DNA of 64,000 bases from GCA-2731375 sp964344935 (GTDB lineage: Bacteria > Pseudomonadota > Alphaproteobacteria > GCA-2731375), in the NCBI GenBank assembly GCA_964344935.1, contig CAYFPL010000003.1:372001-436000 (forward strand). The letters are read 5' to 3'. Every line of letters begins with the position of its first letter. Positions within the stretch are counted from its first letter, which is position 1. Both the position numbers and the translations under genes were made by a program. This document shows positions 1 to 7,318 of the stretch, piece after piece. The notes beneath the pieces were generated by a model. The model saw only the letters and a program-made list of their open reading frames with translations, was not told the origin of the DNA and did not search any database.

Positions 1-80
1 CCGGATGAGGCCTTGGGTAAAATTGTCGCATCTAACGTTTATTGTTTAAAATCAATTAGTTAAGTAAGGGTCATTGGCCC

Positions 81-109
81 TTGACAGGGACCGGGTCAAC
101 CCGTATCGT
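81..109 (+). promoter_or_regulatory. Candidate sigma70-type promoter of the F0 operon
   Basis: TTGACA at 81-86 is followed after 17 bases by TATCGT at 104-109, close to the housekeeping consensus and about 40 bases before the atpI start. It is the best match in the leader. No transcription start is known, so this is sequence inference only. Confidence 0.4.
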
Positions 110-146
110 GCGCCCGCTTCCGACCTTGACGCAGCTTTCGAGCAAC

Positions 147-533
147 ATGTCCGATCCGCAAGACCCCGGCCCCCGGGATACGCCTTCCCTAGGCGAATTG
201 GGCGGCCGGATTTCCAAGGCCCGCCGGGACGCCGGCCTGGAAAAATCGGCGGCGGAACAGGATGCGGATGCGGCGGTCGGAGCCGGCCTGGGCGCGGCGT
301 GGCGGATTTCCATTGAAATCGTCGTCGCTCTTGTGGTTTGTACGGCCATCGGCTGGGCCCTGGACTATTGGTTCGGGACGAAGCCATGGTTCATGCTGGT
401 CTTCCTGTTTCTCGGCGGGGCGGCGGGCATAAACAACGCGGTGCGAACGGCGCTGCGTATTGATGCGGCCGCGACCGAGGCGCTTCAAGCGAAGCGCGGG
501 GCGCGGAACGACGGAGAGGGAGACAAGGCGTGA
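147..533 (+). CDS. atpI: ATP synthase accessory protein AtpI
   Basis: Small inner-membrane protein encoded first in alphaproteobacterial F0 operons. AtpI helps assembly of the c-ring and may carry Mg2+. The 128-residue protein has a charged N-terminal half (LGELGGRISKARRDAG) and two hydrophobic helices around residues 55-75 and 80-100 (IEIVVALVVCTAIGWALDYW, then FMLVFLFLGGAAG), as the family expects. An upstream in-frame start at 81 would overlap the promoter and add a segment not typical of AtpI, so I chose ATG 147. The stop overlaps the atpB GTG by four bases (GTGA), so the two are translationally coupled. Confidence 0.9.
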   Translation: MSDPQDPGPRDTPSLGELGGRISKARRDAGLEKSAAEQDADAAVGAGLGAAWRISIEIVVALVVCTAIGWALDYWFGTKPWFMLVFLFLGGAAGINNAVRTALRIDAAATEALQAKRGARNDGEGDKA

Positions 534-1279
534 GCGTTGATCGCCAGATTGACCATAGCAGCCCGATGTATCAGTTCGTCATCGGGCGGATGAACGATTG
601 GCAGCTCGGCGGGCTTGACATCTCGTTCTCCAAGGCGGCCGCTTTCATGTTCGCCGCCGTCATCGTCGTCACTCTGTTCCTGGTTTTGACCACCTCGCGC
701 CGGGCCATGGTGCCCGGACGCTGGCAGTCCGTGGCGGAACTCTGGTACGAATTCATCGCCGATATGATCAAGGAAACCATCGGCGCCGAGGGGCGGAAGT
801 ATTTCCCCTTCGTCTTCTCGCTGTTCAGCTTCATCGTCATGTGCAATCTGCTGGGCATGCTGCCCTACAGTTACACCGTGACCTCCCATATCGCCGTCAC
901 CATCACTCTGGCCCTGGCGGTCTTCATCCTCGTCACTATTATCGGCATCACGCGCCATGGCGCGCATTTCCTCTCCTTCTTTGTGCCCAAGGGCGTGCCG
1001 TTGGTGATGCTGTTCCTCGTGGTCCCGATCGAGGTTCTGTCCTATTTCATGCGGCCGATCAGCCATTCCGTGCGTCTGTTCGCCAATATGACCGCCGGCC
1101 ACACCATGTTGAAGGTGTTCGGCACTTTCGTTGTGCAAATGGGCGTCTTCGGTGTTCTGCCCTTTGTCTTGATCGTAGCGCTGACCGGCCTGGAAGTGGC
1201 CATCGCCGTTCTGCAAGCCTACGTCTTCACCATTCTGACCTGCCTCTACCTCAATGACGCCATTCATCTTGAGCATTGA
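530..1279 (+). CDS. atpB: ATP synthase F0 subunit a
   Basis: Subunit a forms the two proton half-channels against the c-ring in the inner membrane. The 249-residue protein shows the usual pattern of hydrophobic helices and the conserved helix containing the essential arginine (MRPISHSVRLFANMTAGH, where the Arg sits in SVRLFANM), plus the C-terminal helix with the QAYVF motif. Length matches alphaproteobacterial AtpB. It starts at GTG 530, inside the end of atpI. A 24-base gap separates it from the segment before atpE. Confidence 0.97.
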   Translation: MSVDRQIDHSSPMYQFVIGRMNDWQLGGLDISFSKAAAFMFAAVIVVTLFLVLTTSRRAMVPGRWQSVAELWYEFIADMIKETIGAEGRKYFPFVFSLFSFIVMCNLLGMLPYSYTVTSHIAVTITLALAVFILVTIIGITRHGAHFLSFFVPKGVPLVMLFLVVPIEVLSYFMRPISHSVRLFANMTAGHTMLKVFGTFVVQMGVFGVLPFVLIVALTGLEVAIAVLQAYVFTILTCLYLNDAIHLEH

Positions 1280-1348
1280 TGCAAAAGGCGGCCGGATCGT
1301 TACTTGAACCAACCCCAATTTCTCACCAGCCAAGATAGGAATTTCATC

Positions 1349-1576
1349 ATGGATCCAGCAGCAGCGAAGCTGATCGGCGCCGGACTTGCCGCCATCGCCA
1401 TGGGTGGCGCCGGTATCGGCATTGGCCTGATTTTCGGCAACTACGTAGCCGGCGCCATGCGCAACCCCGGTGCGGCCCAGGCCGTGTTCGGCCGGGTGAT
1501 CCTGGGCTTTGCCTTGACCGAGGCCATCGCCCTGTTCGCCCTCGTGGTGGCGCTGATTATCCTGTTCGTCTTCTAG
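1349..1576 (+). CDS. atpE: ATP synthase F0 subunit c
   Basis: Proteolipid that forms the rotating c-ring. The 75-residue protein is a hairpin of two helices with a glycine-rich first helix (AAIAMGGAGIGIGLIFG), a polar loop containing RNPGA, and a second helix with the proton-carrying glutamate in FALTEAIALFAL. A TTG start at 1304 would add 15 residues. ATG 1349 gives the standard length and has a GATAGGA ribosome site just upstream. Same operon as atpB and the b subunits. Confidence 0.96.
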   Translation: MDPAAAKLIGAGLAAIAMGGAGIGIGLIFGNYVAGAMRNPGAAQAVFGRVILGFALTEAIALFALVVALIILFVF

Positions 1577-1658
1577 CCGGCGGCTGGGCAGTGCCCAGCT
1601 GTTGGACCATGCCCCGGTGAATTGGCGCCGGGGTGGAGAGGATTAGGAGAGCAATACC

Positions 1659-2159
1659 ATGCCTCAATTCTGGATGGAGGATTTCGCGCCACAGATGGTG
1701 TGGCTGGTGATCTCCTTTATCGCGCTGTACCTGCTGATGGCCCGTGTGGCCCTGCCCCGGGTGGCGGATGTGCTGGAAACCCGGCATGGGCGTATCGCCG
1801 ATGACCTTGACCAGGCAGCGCAGTTGAAGGCGCAGGCCGAAACCGTGATCGCCGAGTACGAGGCGGCCCTGGCGGAGGCCCGTGGCGAAGCCCAGGCCAC
1901 TATCGCCCAGGCCGCTTTGGAGGCCGCGCAGGCGGCGGAAAAGCGCAATGCCGAGGTGGCTGACGCCCTGGCCGCGGAAGCGGCGGCGGCGGCCAACCGC
2001 ATCGATGCCGCCAAGGCGGAGGCCTTGTCGGAGTTGCGCGGGGTGGCAACGGAACTGGCCCAGGCGGCGGCCGAGCGCCTATTGGATGCCGAGGTCGCCC
2101 GCGAAGACGTAGACCGGGCGGTCGATGCGGCTGTGTCCAACCGGGGAGGCGGAGCCTAG
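1659..2159 (+). CDS. atpG: ATP synthase F0 subunit b' (second b-type stalk protein)
   Basis: Peripheral-stalk protein, 166 residues: one N-terminal membrane helix (about residues 10-30, MVWLVISFIALYLLMARVAL) followed by a long alanine-, glutamate- and arginine-rich coiled coil. Phototrophs and alphaproteobacteria carry two diverged b subunits, b' and b; this upstream copy is by position the b' type. AGGAGAGC lies upstream of the start. The name atpF2 or atpX is also used for this gene, so the symbol is conventional. It is separated from atpF by three bases. Confidence 0.9.
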   Translation: MPQFWMEDFAPQMVWLVISFIALYLLMARVALPRVADVLETRHGRIADDLDQAAQLKAQAETVIAEYEAALAEARGEAQATIAQAALEAAQAAEKRNAEVADALAAEAAAAANRIDAAKAEALSELRGVATELAQAAAERLLDAEVAREDVDRAVDAAVSNRGGGA

Positions 2160-2162
2160 ATC

Positions 2163-2648
2163 ATGGCTATTGATGCAACATTTTTCGTCGGCCTTGCCTT
2201 TCTGTTTTTCATTGGCGTGCTGGTCTATTTCAAGGTGCCGGGCATGTTGACCGGCGCCCTGGATGAGCGGGCCAAGAAGATTTCGGACGACCTGGACCAG
2301 GCCCGGGAACTGCGCGAAGAGGCCCAGGCGCTCCTGGCCACCTACGAGCGCAAGCAGCGAGATGCCCTAAAGGAAGCCGAGGAAATCATCGCGCACGCCA
2401 AGGAAGAGGCCCAGCGCGAGGCCGACCAGGCGGCCAGGAAGCTGGACGAAGCCGTGGCCCGGCGCCAGCAGGCCGCATTGGACAAGATCGCCATGGCCGA
2501 GGCCCAGGCCGAAAAAGAAGTCCGGGATGCCGCGATAGAGATCGCCATCACGGCCGCCACTGCGGTGGTCGCCCAGCAGGTCCAGGGCGATCGTGCCGAT
2601 GACTTGATCGACAGTGCCACCGAGGATCTGGGCCGGCATTTGAATTAG
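2163..2648 (+). CDS. atpF: ATP synthase F0 subunit b
   Basis: Second stalk subunit, 161 residues, with an N-terminal membrane helix (FFVGLAFLFFIGVLVYF), the conserved LDERAKKI-type junction and a charged coiled coil to the C-terminus. It dimerises with b' and ties the F1 head to subunit a. Last gene of the operon; a Rho-independent terminator follows within 30 bases. The F1 genes (atpHAGDC) are not in the window, which is the usual split arrangement in alphaproteobacteria. Confidence 0.95.
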   Translation: MAIDATFFVGLAFLFFIGVLVYFKVPGMLTGALDERAKKISDDLDQARELREEAQALLATYERKQRDALKEAEEIIAHAKEEAQREADQAARKLDEAVARRQQAALDKIAMAEAQAEKEVRDAAIEIAITAATAVVAQQVQGDRADDLIDSATEDLGRHLN

Positions 2649-2675
2649 AGCCAGTTCGGCTGGACTGAAGCACTG

Positions 2676-2709
2676 AAAACCCCGCCGTCTGGCGGGGTTT
2701 TTTCTTTTC
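2676..2709 (+). terminator. Rho-independent terminator of the F0 operon
   Basis: An 11-base perfect inverted repeat (AAAACCCCGCC and GGCGGGGTTTT) around a GTCT loop, followed by a T-rich run. It lies 27 bases after the atpF stop and is a textbook intrinsic terminator. Confidence 0.93.
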
Positions 2710-2809
2710 CCTTTGGCGCCTGGAACGGTTTGATTTAGCGCAATGCCGGCTGGTGCGGCGAAGATCATACTTCAAGGGTGCATGGACGCAATTCTAAGGG
2801 GAGATATCC

Positions 2810-2989
2810 ATGACCGAAGAACTCGCCAAACTTCAGAAACAACGCAAGCGGGCGGAAGCGAAGAAACTTGCGGAGCGAAGCCTGGACCATGTCCGGGAAC
2901 GGGGCAGCGATCTGAGCCGCAACGTGGAGCGGGAAGCAACGGAGATACAGCACCGCGGCGCCGCCAAGAAGGTATTTCAGCGGGATTAA
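2810..2989 (+). CDS. Small highly charged protein of unknown function (59 aa)
   Basis: I do not recognise this gene. It encodes 59 residues, starting MTEELAKLQKQRKRAEAKKL, almost entirely charged and helical, with no hydrophobic stretch. An AGGGGAG ribosome site sits just before ATG 2810, and the frame ends 52 bases before hicA. It lies between the ATP synthase terminator and the HicAB pair on the same strand. The composition suggests a small cytoplasmic, possibly nucleic-acid-binding or coiled protein, but that is inference. Codon use matches the neighbours. Confidence 0.6.
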   Translation: MTEELAKLQKQRKRAEAKKLAERSLDHVRERGSDLSRNVEREATEIQHRGAAKKVFQRD

Positions 2990-3041
2990 GCCCGGCGCGT
3001 GCATGTTGAAGGGCCCGTGGTTTTGTGCCAGCCTGCGGCCC

Positions 3042-3254
3042 ATGAATTGGAACGAGTTTCTAAAACGCCTGCGCCGCCATGGCCGGGCCAGCAATCTCGT
3101 CCCGAAGTATATCGCCCACCGCGGCAAAAGCCGTCACGGCACCATCTATCTTGGTGAGCGCAGGGTCACCGTCAGGGATCGGCGAAATATTATCGGCCAG
3201 GGTCTGCTGGCCGCCATGTTGGCCGACCTGGGCATCGATCCGGCTGAATTCTAG
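3042..3254 (+). CDS. hicA: HicA-type mRNA interferase toxin
   Basis: Seventy-residue protein with the layout of HicA: a short N-terminal helix (MNWNEFLKRLRRHG), then a strand-turn segment with a histidine (SRHGTIYLG, His32) where the catalytic GSH histidine normally lies, and the C-terminal helix GQGLLAAMLADLGI that matches the GxLxxILKxAGI signature. HicA is a small dsRBD-fold toxin that cleaves mRNA. Upstream in-frame start at 3003 is less likely because ATG 3042 gives the family length. The next gene encodes the HicB antitoxin 12 bases downstream. Confidence 0.75.
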   Translation: MNWNEFLKRLRRHGRASNLVPKYIAHRGKSRHGTIYLGERRVTVRDRRNIIGQGLLAAMLADLGIDPAEF

Positions 3255-3266
3255 CGGGCTGGGAGC

Positions 3267-3722
3267 ATGATATCAGGCGGTTCTCCAGGTGCGCCATTCG
3301 CGTTTGCCTATCCAATTGATTTCCATGAGCACGAGGACGGCCGGATCGTCGCCCGCATAGGCGACATACACGGTGCGGTGACAGAGGGCGCTGATCTGGA
3401 AGAGGCATTTCTCGGCGCCCAGGATGCCCTTGAAGAGGCGCTTTGTGCGGCCATGGCGGCTGACGAAGCCATCCCCCGGCCCAGTTCCGCCGACGGCCGG
3501 CCATTGGCGGTGCCGGGCACCCTGATCGCCGCCAAGGTCGCTCTTTACCAGGCCATGTTGGAGGGCGGGATTTCCCAAACCGAACTTGGCCGCCGCCTCA
3601 ATTTGGCGGAAAACGAAATCGCCCGCTATCTCAACCCCCGTCACAAGACCGCCCCCGACGCACTCGATGCGGCCCTGGCGGCGCTCGGCCGGCGCCTTTT
3701 GTTGACCATGGAAGAGTTCTGA
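3267..3722 (+). CDS. hicB: HicB-type antitoxin with HTH domain
   Basis: Antitoxin partner of HicA, 151 residues. The N-terminal half (FAYPIDFHEHEDGRIVARIG, then DLEEAFLGAQDALEEAL) is the partial RNase-H-like fold that caps the toxin. The C-terminal half has a helix-turn-helix (KVALYQAMLEGGISQTELGR) of the kind HicB uses to repress its own promoter. GGGAGC precedes ATG 3267. The order hicA-hicB and the 12-base gap are typical. The gene converges on rnhA with five bases between stops. Confidence 0.85.
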   Translation: MISGGSPGAPFAFAYPIDFHEHEDGRIVARIGDIHGAVTEGADLEEAFLGAQDALEEALCAAMAADEAIPRPSSADGRPLAVPGTLIAAKVALYQAMLEGGISQTELGRRLNLAENEIARYLNPRHKTAPDALDAALAALGRRLLLTMEEF

Positions 3723-3727
3723 CCGGC

Positions 3728-4168
3728 CTACTCGCGCCCGTAGGCGTCTAGACCCTGGCGGGCCAGGGCGTCGGCGGCTTCATTGCCGGGGTCGCCGGCA
3801 TGGCCCTTGACCCAGTGCCATTCGATTTCGTGGCGCTGGATGGCCTCGTCCAGGCGCATCCATAGATCCACGTTTTTTACAGGCTTCTTGGCGGCGGTGC
3901 GCCAGCCGTTGCGCTTCCAGTTGTGGATCCATTTCGTGATGCCGTCGCGCAGATAGGTGCTGTCGGTATGGAGATGCACCTTGCAGGGGCGCTTCAGCGC
4001 CTCCAGGCCGGCTATGGCGGCGAACAGTTCCATGCGGTTGTTGGTCGTTTCTGGTGCGCCGCCCTTCAATTCCCGTTCATGCGCGCCGAACTGCAATAGC
4101 GCGCCCCAGCCACCCGGGCCCGGATTGCCAGAACAGGCCCCGTCGGTGTGGATGGTCACTTCATCCAT
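3728..4168 (-). CDS. rnhA: Ribonuclease HI
   Basis: Degrades the RNA strand of RNA-DNA hybrids such as R-loops and Okazaki primers. The 146-residue protein has all catalytic acids in place: Asp9 (HTDGACSGNPGPGGW), Glu47 (NNRMELFA), Asp69 (HTDSTYL), His123 and Asp133 (GHAGDPGNEAAD). The basic handle (KRNGWR) is present. A longer in-frame reading to 4459 exists but runs through the end of thrB, so ATG 4168 is the right start. It is the last gene of ispH-thrB-rnhA, with five bases after thrB. Confidence 0.95.
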   Translation of the reverse strand: MDEVTIHTDGACSGNPGPGGWGALLQFGAHERELKGGAPETTNNRMELFAAIAGLEALKRPCKVHLHTDSTYLRDGITKWIHNWKRNGWRTAAKKPVKNVDLWMRLDEAIQRHEIEWHWVKGHAGDPGNEAADALARQGLDAYGRE

Positions 4169-4173
4169 GCCCG

Positions 4174-5136
4174 CTAATCCAGGCCATAGGCGCCGGGGCC
4201 GTCGATGCGCCGGTGAAAGCGCATCTTGTGCAGGTATTCCAGCGGATCCTTGGGTTTGACCATGGCGCCGTCCACCTGGTTCAGCCAATCGTACAAGCGG
4301 GTCAGCAGAAAGCGCAGGGCCGAACCGCGGGCCAGGAGGGGCAGAGCCGTCAATTCCGCATCCGAAACGTCGCGCACATCCCGGTAGGCAGAGAGCAAAC
4401 GCCGGGCCTTGGTGATATTGAACTCGGCACCACGCTCGAAACACCATGCATTGAGACAAATCGCCAGGTCATAGGCCAGGGCGTCAGTGCAGGCGAAATA
4501 GAAATCGATCAGGCCGGTTAGTTTGTCGTCCATGAAAAAGACGTTGTCGGGAAACAGATCCGCATGGATGACGCCGGTGGGCAGGTCATTTGGCCAATTG
4601 TGCAGCAATTCCTCGTACTCGGCGGAAATCTCCGCGCCGAGGCCGGCAGCCACTTCGTCCGCCCGCTCCGCCGTGGCGGCGACCAGTTCCCCCCAGCCGG
4701 AGACGGAGAGCGCATTGGGCCGGCTTTGCGGGTAGTCAAGGCCGGCCAGATGCATGCGCGCGAGTGCGGCACCTACTTCGCCGCAATGCACCGCCTGGGG
4801 CCGTTTCGGCCAGATGCCTTGCAGGAAGGTCTGCACCGCCGCCGGCTTGCCTGAAATCTGGCGCAGGGCGTGGCCATCGCGGCCGTGAATGGTGGGCGGG
4901 CAGGGCACGCCCCTCTGCGAGAGATGATCCAACAGGCCCAGGAAAAAAGGCAAATCCTTGGGGTCTACCCGCTTTTCATAGATGGTCAGGATGTAACTGC
5001 CCCGGTCCGTCTGCAACAGGTAGTTGGTGTTCTCCACCCCTTCCGCGATGCCCTTCAGGCCGGTGACGGTGCCGATGTCGTATTCGGCGATGAATTCGCG
5101 CAGGTCTTCGTCGTCTATTTCCGTATAGACCGCCAT
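4174..5136 (-). CDS. thrB: Homoserine kinase, APH-fold type
   Basis: Phosphorylates homoserine on the way to threonine. The 320-residue protein belongs to the aminoglycoside-phosphotransferase-fold ThrB common in alphaproteobacteria, not the GHMP type of E. coli. It shows the N-terminal MAVYTEIDDEDLREFIAEY, the NYLLQT and YILTIYEKR strands, the catalytic loop VIHADLFPDNVFF and the metal-binding IDFYFA. It sits 15 bases downstream of ispH, and the ispH-thrB-rnhA order is a common alphaproteobacterial arrangement. Confidence 0.93.
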   Translation of the reverse strand: MAVYTEIDDEDLREFIAEYDIGTVTGLKGIAEGVENTNYLLQTDRGSYILTIYEKRVDPKDLPFFLGLLDHLSQRGVPCPPTIHGRDGHALRQISGKPAAVQTFLQGIWPKRPQAVHCGEVGAALARMHLAGLDYPQSRPNALSVSGWGELVAATAERADEVAAGLGAEISAEYEELLHNWPNDLPTGVIHADLFPDNVFFMDDKLTGLIDFYFACTDALAYDLAICLNAWCFERGAEFNITKARRLLSAYRDVRDVSDAELTALPLLARGSALRFLLTRLYDWLNQVDGAMVKPKDPLEYLHKMRFHRRIDGPGAYGLD

Positions 5137-5151
5137 TGTCCCCGCCGCCCT

Positions 5152-6096
5152 TTAGCCGCGCAACTCCGCCGGCAGCTTGAATTCCATGTCCTCGCGGGCC
5201 GTCGTGACCTCCTCGATTCGGACGTCGAAGCGTTGGCGGAAAGCATCCAGCACTTCCTCGACCAGGACTTCCGGGGCTGATGCGCCGGCTGTGATGCCGA
5301 TACAGTCCATGTCCGCCAGTTCGTCCCATGCGATATCGCCGGCGCGCTGGATCAATTGGCTGTGGTTGCACCCCGCACCGCTGGCCACCTCCACCAAGCG
5401 GCGGGAATTGGACGAATTCGGCGCGCCGATGACGAACAGGCCTTGGCAGCGGCCGGCGATGGCTTTGACGGCGGCCTGGCGGTTGGTGGTGGCATAACAG
5501 ATATCGCCCTTGCGCGGCCCGGCAAGATCTGCAAACCGCCGGGCGAGCACATCCACTGCTTCGGCCGTGTCGTCCACGGACAAGGTGGTCTGGGTGATAT
5601 AAGCGACTTGCGCGTCCTTGGGCGGCTCGAATGTTGCCGCCTCTGCGGCCGTCTGCAGCAGCGTAATTTCCCCTTCCGGCAACTGCCCCATGGTGCCCAC
5701 AGCCTCGGGATGGCCTTCATGGCCCAGCATAACCACATGCCGTCCCTTGGCGTGATGGTTCTCGGCCTCGCGGTGCACCTTGGTCACCAGAGGGCATGTG
5801 GCATCTAGGAATTGCAGGCCCCGGCGCCTGGCTTCTTCCGGCACAGACTTTGCGACACCGTGGGCGGAGAAAATTACCCTCGAGCCGTCAGGCACCTGGT
5901 CCAACTCGTCAACGAATATAGCGCCGCGTCGCTCCAGCCCCTCGACCACATAGCGGTTGTGGACGATTTCATGACGCACGTAGATGGGCTTGCCATAGCG
6001 TTCCAGGGCCAGTTCCACGATCTGGATGGCCCGGTCGACGCCGGCACAGAAACCCCGCGGGGCCGCCAGCAGAATTGTGATCGATGGTTTGCTCAT
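5152..6096 (-). CDS. ispH: 4-hydroxy-3-methylbut-2-enyl diphosphate reductase
   Basis: Last enzyme of the MEP isoprenoid pathway; it reduces HMBPP to IPP and DMAPP with a 4Fe-4S cluster. The 314-residue protein shows the cluster cysteines at Cys17 (PRGFCAGVDRA), in DATCPLVTKVH and in the third conserved segment (SGAGCNHSQLI), and the GHEGHPEAVGT and NSSNSRRL motifs. I took ATG 6096 (MSKPSITILLAAP) rather than the slightly longer start. Works with Dxs (47.6 kb) and IspA (46.7 kb) in this window. Confidence 0.96.
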   Translation of the reverse strand: MSKPSITILLAAPRGFCAGVDRAIQIVELALERYGKPIYVRHEIVHNRYVVEGLERRGAIFVDELDQVPDGSRVIFSAHGVAKSVPEEARRRGLQFLDATCPLVTKVHREAENHHAKGRHVVMLGHEGHPEAVGTMGQLPEGEITLLQTAAEAATFEPPKDAQVAYITQTTLSVDDTAEAVDVLARRFADLAGPRKGDICYATTNRQAAVKAIAGRCQGLFVIGAPNSSNSRRLVEVASGAGCNHSQLIQRAGDIAWDELADMDCIGITAGASAPEVLVEEVLDAFRQRFDVRIEEVTTAREDMEFKLPAELRG

Positions 6097-6189
6097 GACC
6101 GCCAAGAATCCCTCGAATGGCCCTGTATACTCCGAATGCGCTCTGGTACAAATTGGCGTGTTCGGAATTTAAAGATTGGCGCGACACAG

Positions 6190-6726
6190 ATGACATCGAT
6201 CCGCAGATTTGCCGCGGCCGGTTTGGCTCTTGCCGGCACCATGCTGGTGCTGTCGGGCTGCGGCATCTTCGGCTCTGGCGAAGTCAAGGTCTGCCCGCGG
6301 GTCTCGCTTTTGAACGAGGCGGCGAACATGACCCGCTATCGTGACGGCCCAGGCCGGGATCTGATCGATGTGGTTTACGAGGCCAAGGTGCATGACATCA
6401 ACTGGTCCTGCAAATATCTCGACAACCGCATGCGGGTGGAGGCGGTCATCGACATCATTGCCCAAAAGGGGCCGGCTTCGACGGGAGCAAACGCCCAGGT
6501 GCCCTTCTTCGTCGCCATCGTCGATCGCAACCAGAACATCATCGCGAAGAAGACTTTCGATTCCGAGGTCGAGTTCCGCGACGGTCGCCGCCGTGCCGGC
6601 GTGCGTGAGGAGATTGAACAGACGGTCTTTCTGAAGAAGGACGAGGTCGGCGACGACTACGAGATCATCGTCGGCTTGCAACTCTCGGAAGAGCAATTGC
6701 GGCAGAACCGCGGCCGAAGGCGTTAG
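6190..6726 (+). CDS. Putative outer-membrane lipoprotein, uncharacterised
   Basis: I recognise no named family with certainty. The 178-residue protein has a clear lipoprotein signal (RRFAAAGLALAGTMLVLSGC) with the lipidated Cys24 in an LSGC lipobox. The mature part carries two further cysteines (VKVCPRV and NWSCKYL) that could pair, and a hydrophilic, arginine-rich C-terminus. It is divergent from ispH with a 93-base gap. The frame is open further upstream, but the signal peptide fixes the start at ATG 6190. Probably a cell-envelope protein. Confidence 0.75.
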   Translation: MTSIRRFAAAGLALAGTMLVLSGCGIFGSGEVKVCPRVSLLNEAANMTRYRDGPGRDLIDVVYEAKVHDINWSCKYLDNRMRVEAVIDIIAQKGPASTGANAQVPFFVAIVDRNQNIIAKKTFDSEVEFRDGRRRAGVREEIEQTVFLKKDEVGDDYEIIVGLQLSEEQLRQNRGRRR

Positions 6727-6756
6727 ATCGTTTTCTGGATCGATTTACGTAGATCA

Positions 6757-6870
6757 GGCCGCGACTGCGGCCCGGCGCTTATGCGCCGCCCACGCGGAGT
6801 GGTGCGCCTCGGCGCACAAGCGTGAGCGACAAAGGCTAGATCCGATTCTATGAAGATAGGATCGGATTTA
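6757..6870. repeat. Cluster of four adjacent palindromes (REP/BIME-like)
   Basis: Four hairpins lie nearly end to end after the lipoprotein gene: GGCCGC/GCGGCC (6757-6772, loop GACT), CGGCGC/GCGCCG (6773-6788, loop TTAT), GTGCGCC/GGCGCAC (6802-6817, loop TC) and a 15-bp stem with two wobble pairs (6837-6851 with 6856-6870, loop GAAG). None has a T-run, so they are not classic terminators. The packing resembles a mosaic of repetitive extragenic palindromes, and the last stem could also protect the mRNA 3' end. Confidence 0.6.
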
Positions 6871-6931
6871 GACCGTGACCGTGCCGCAGCGCACGCGGGG
6901 CCGGTATTACCTGGTCCAGGCGAATGCACCG

Positions 6932-6959
6932 TTGACTCCCCGCACCGGCCCCCTATCAT
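6932..6959 (+). promoter_or_regulatory. Candidate promoter of the glycine riboswitch/gcv operon
   Basis: TTGACT at 6932-6937 and TATCAT at 6954-6959 are separated by 16 bases. This lies about 55 bases before the first aptamer, the distance expected for a riboswitch leader. Inferred from sequence only. Confidence 0.45.
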
Positions 6960-7013
6960 TCCATTAACGTCCCGGCTCGGTGTGTGGTGCCGGCCAGGGC
7001 GGCCAGACAGGTG

Positions 7014-7314
7014 ATCCCCGCGGGAGAGCCCGGCCAGTTCGATGTGCTGTGCCGGCGCCGAAGGAGCAAGCACCCCGCAAACTCTCAGGCCAACGGACCG
7101 CGGGGGGATGTCACTCTGGAAAGCTGGCGCGACCACGAATGCGCCGGGGCGGACGCTCCCGGTGCGGCAACCGCGCTACACCGAAGGGGCGAGGTTTCAT
7201 CGCCGACGGATCGATACTGATTCGCCGCGCGGCGGGACGAACTCTCTCAGGTCCGACGACAGATTGGGGGCGGCGGCAGACATGATGCCTGCCGCGCTGG
7301 AATCTGTCGGAGGG
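7014..7314 (+). ncRNA. Tandem glycine riboswitch (gcvT motif) with candidate expression platform
   Basis: Two glycine aptamers in series. Aptamer I closes with ATCCCCGCGG (7014-7023) against CCGCGGGGGGAT (7098-7109) and has the hallmark GGGAGAGC, GCCGAAGGAGCAA and AACTCTCAGG segments. Aptamer II starts with CACTCTGGAAAGC (7112-7124), has ACACCGAAGGGGC (7179-7191) and CTCTCAGGTCC, and closes at CAGATTG (7260-7266). Downstream, AATCTGTCG (7301-7309) is complementary to CGACAGATT (7257-7265), so a helix that breaks P1 of aptamer II can form and reach the GGAGGG ribosome site at 7309-7314. Glycine is therefore expected to turn gcvT translation on. Confidence 0.93.
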
Positions 7315-7318
7315 TCGG

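Noticed and set aside
485..1333. Long open frame antisense to atpB (282 codons).
   Set aside because: It mirrors a well-supported gene in GC-rich DNA, has a histidine- and glycine-rich composition typical of antisense frames, and shows no domain. The same holds for the antisense frames at 11005-11667, 14240-15559, 22765-23943 and 60805-62433.
5812..6189. N-terminal extension of the lipoprotein at 6190.
   Set aside because: It overlaps ispH on the other strand; the signal peptide and lipobox fix the start at 6190.
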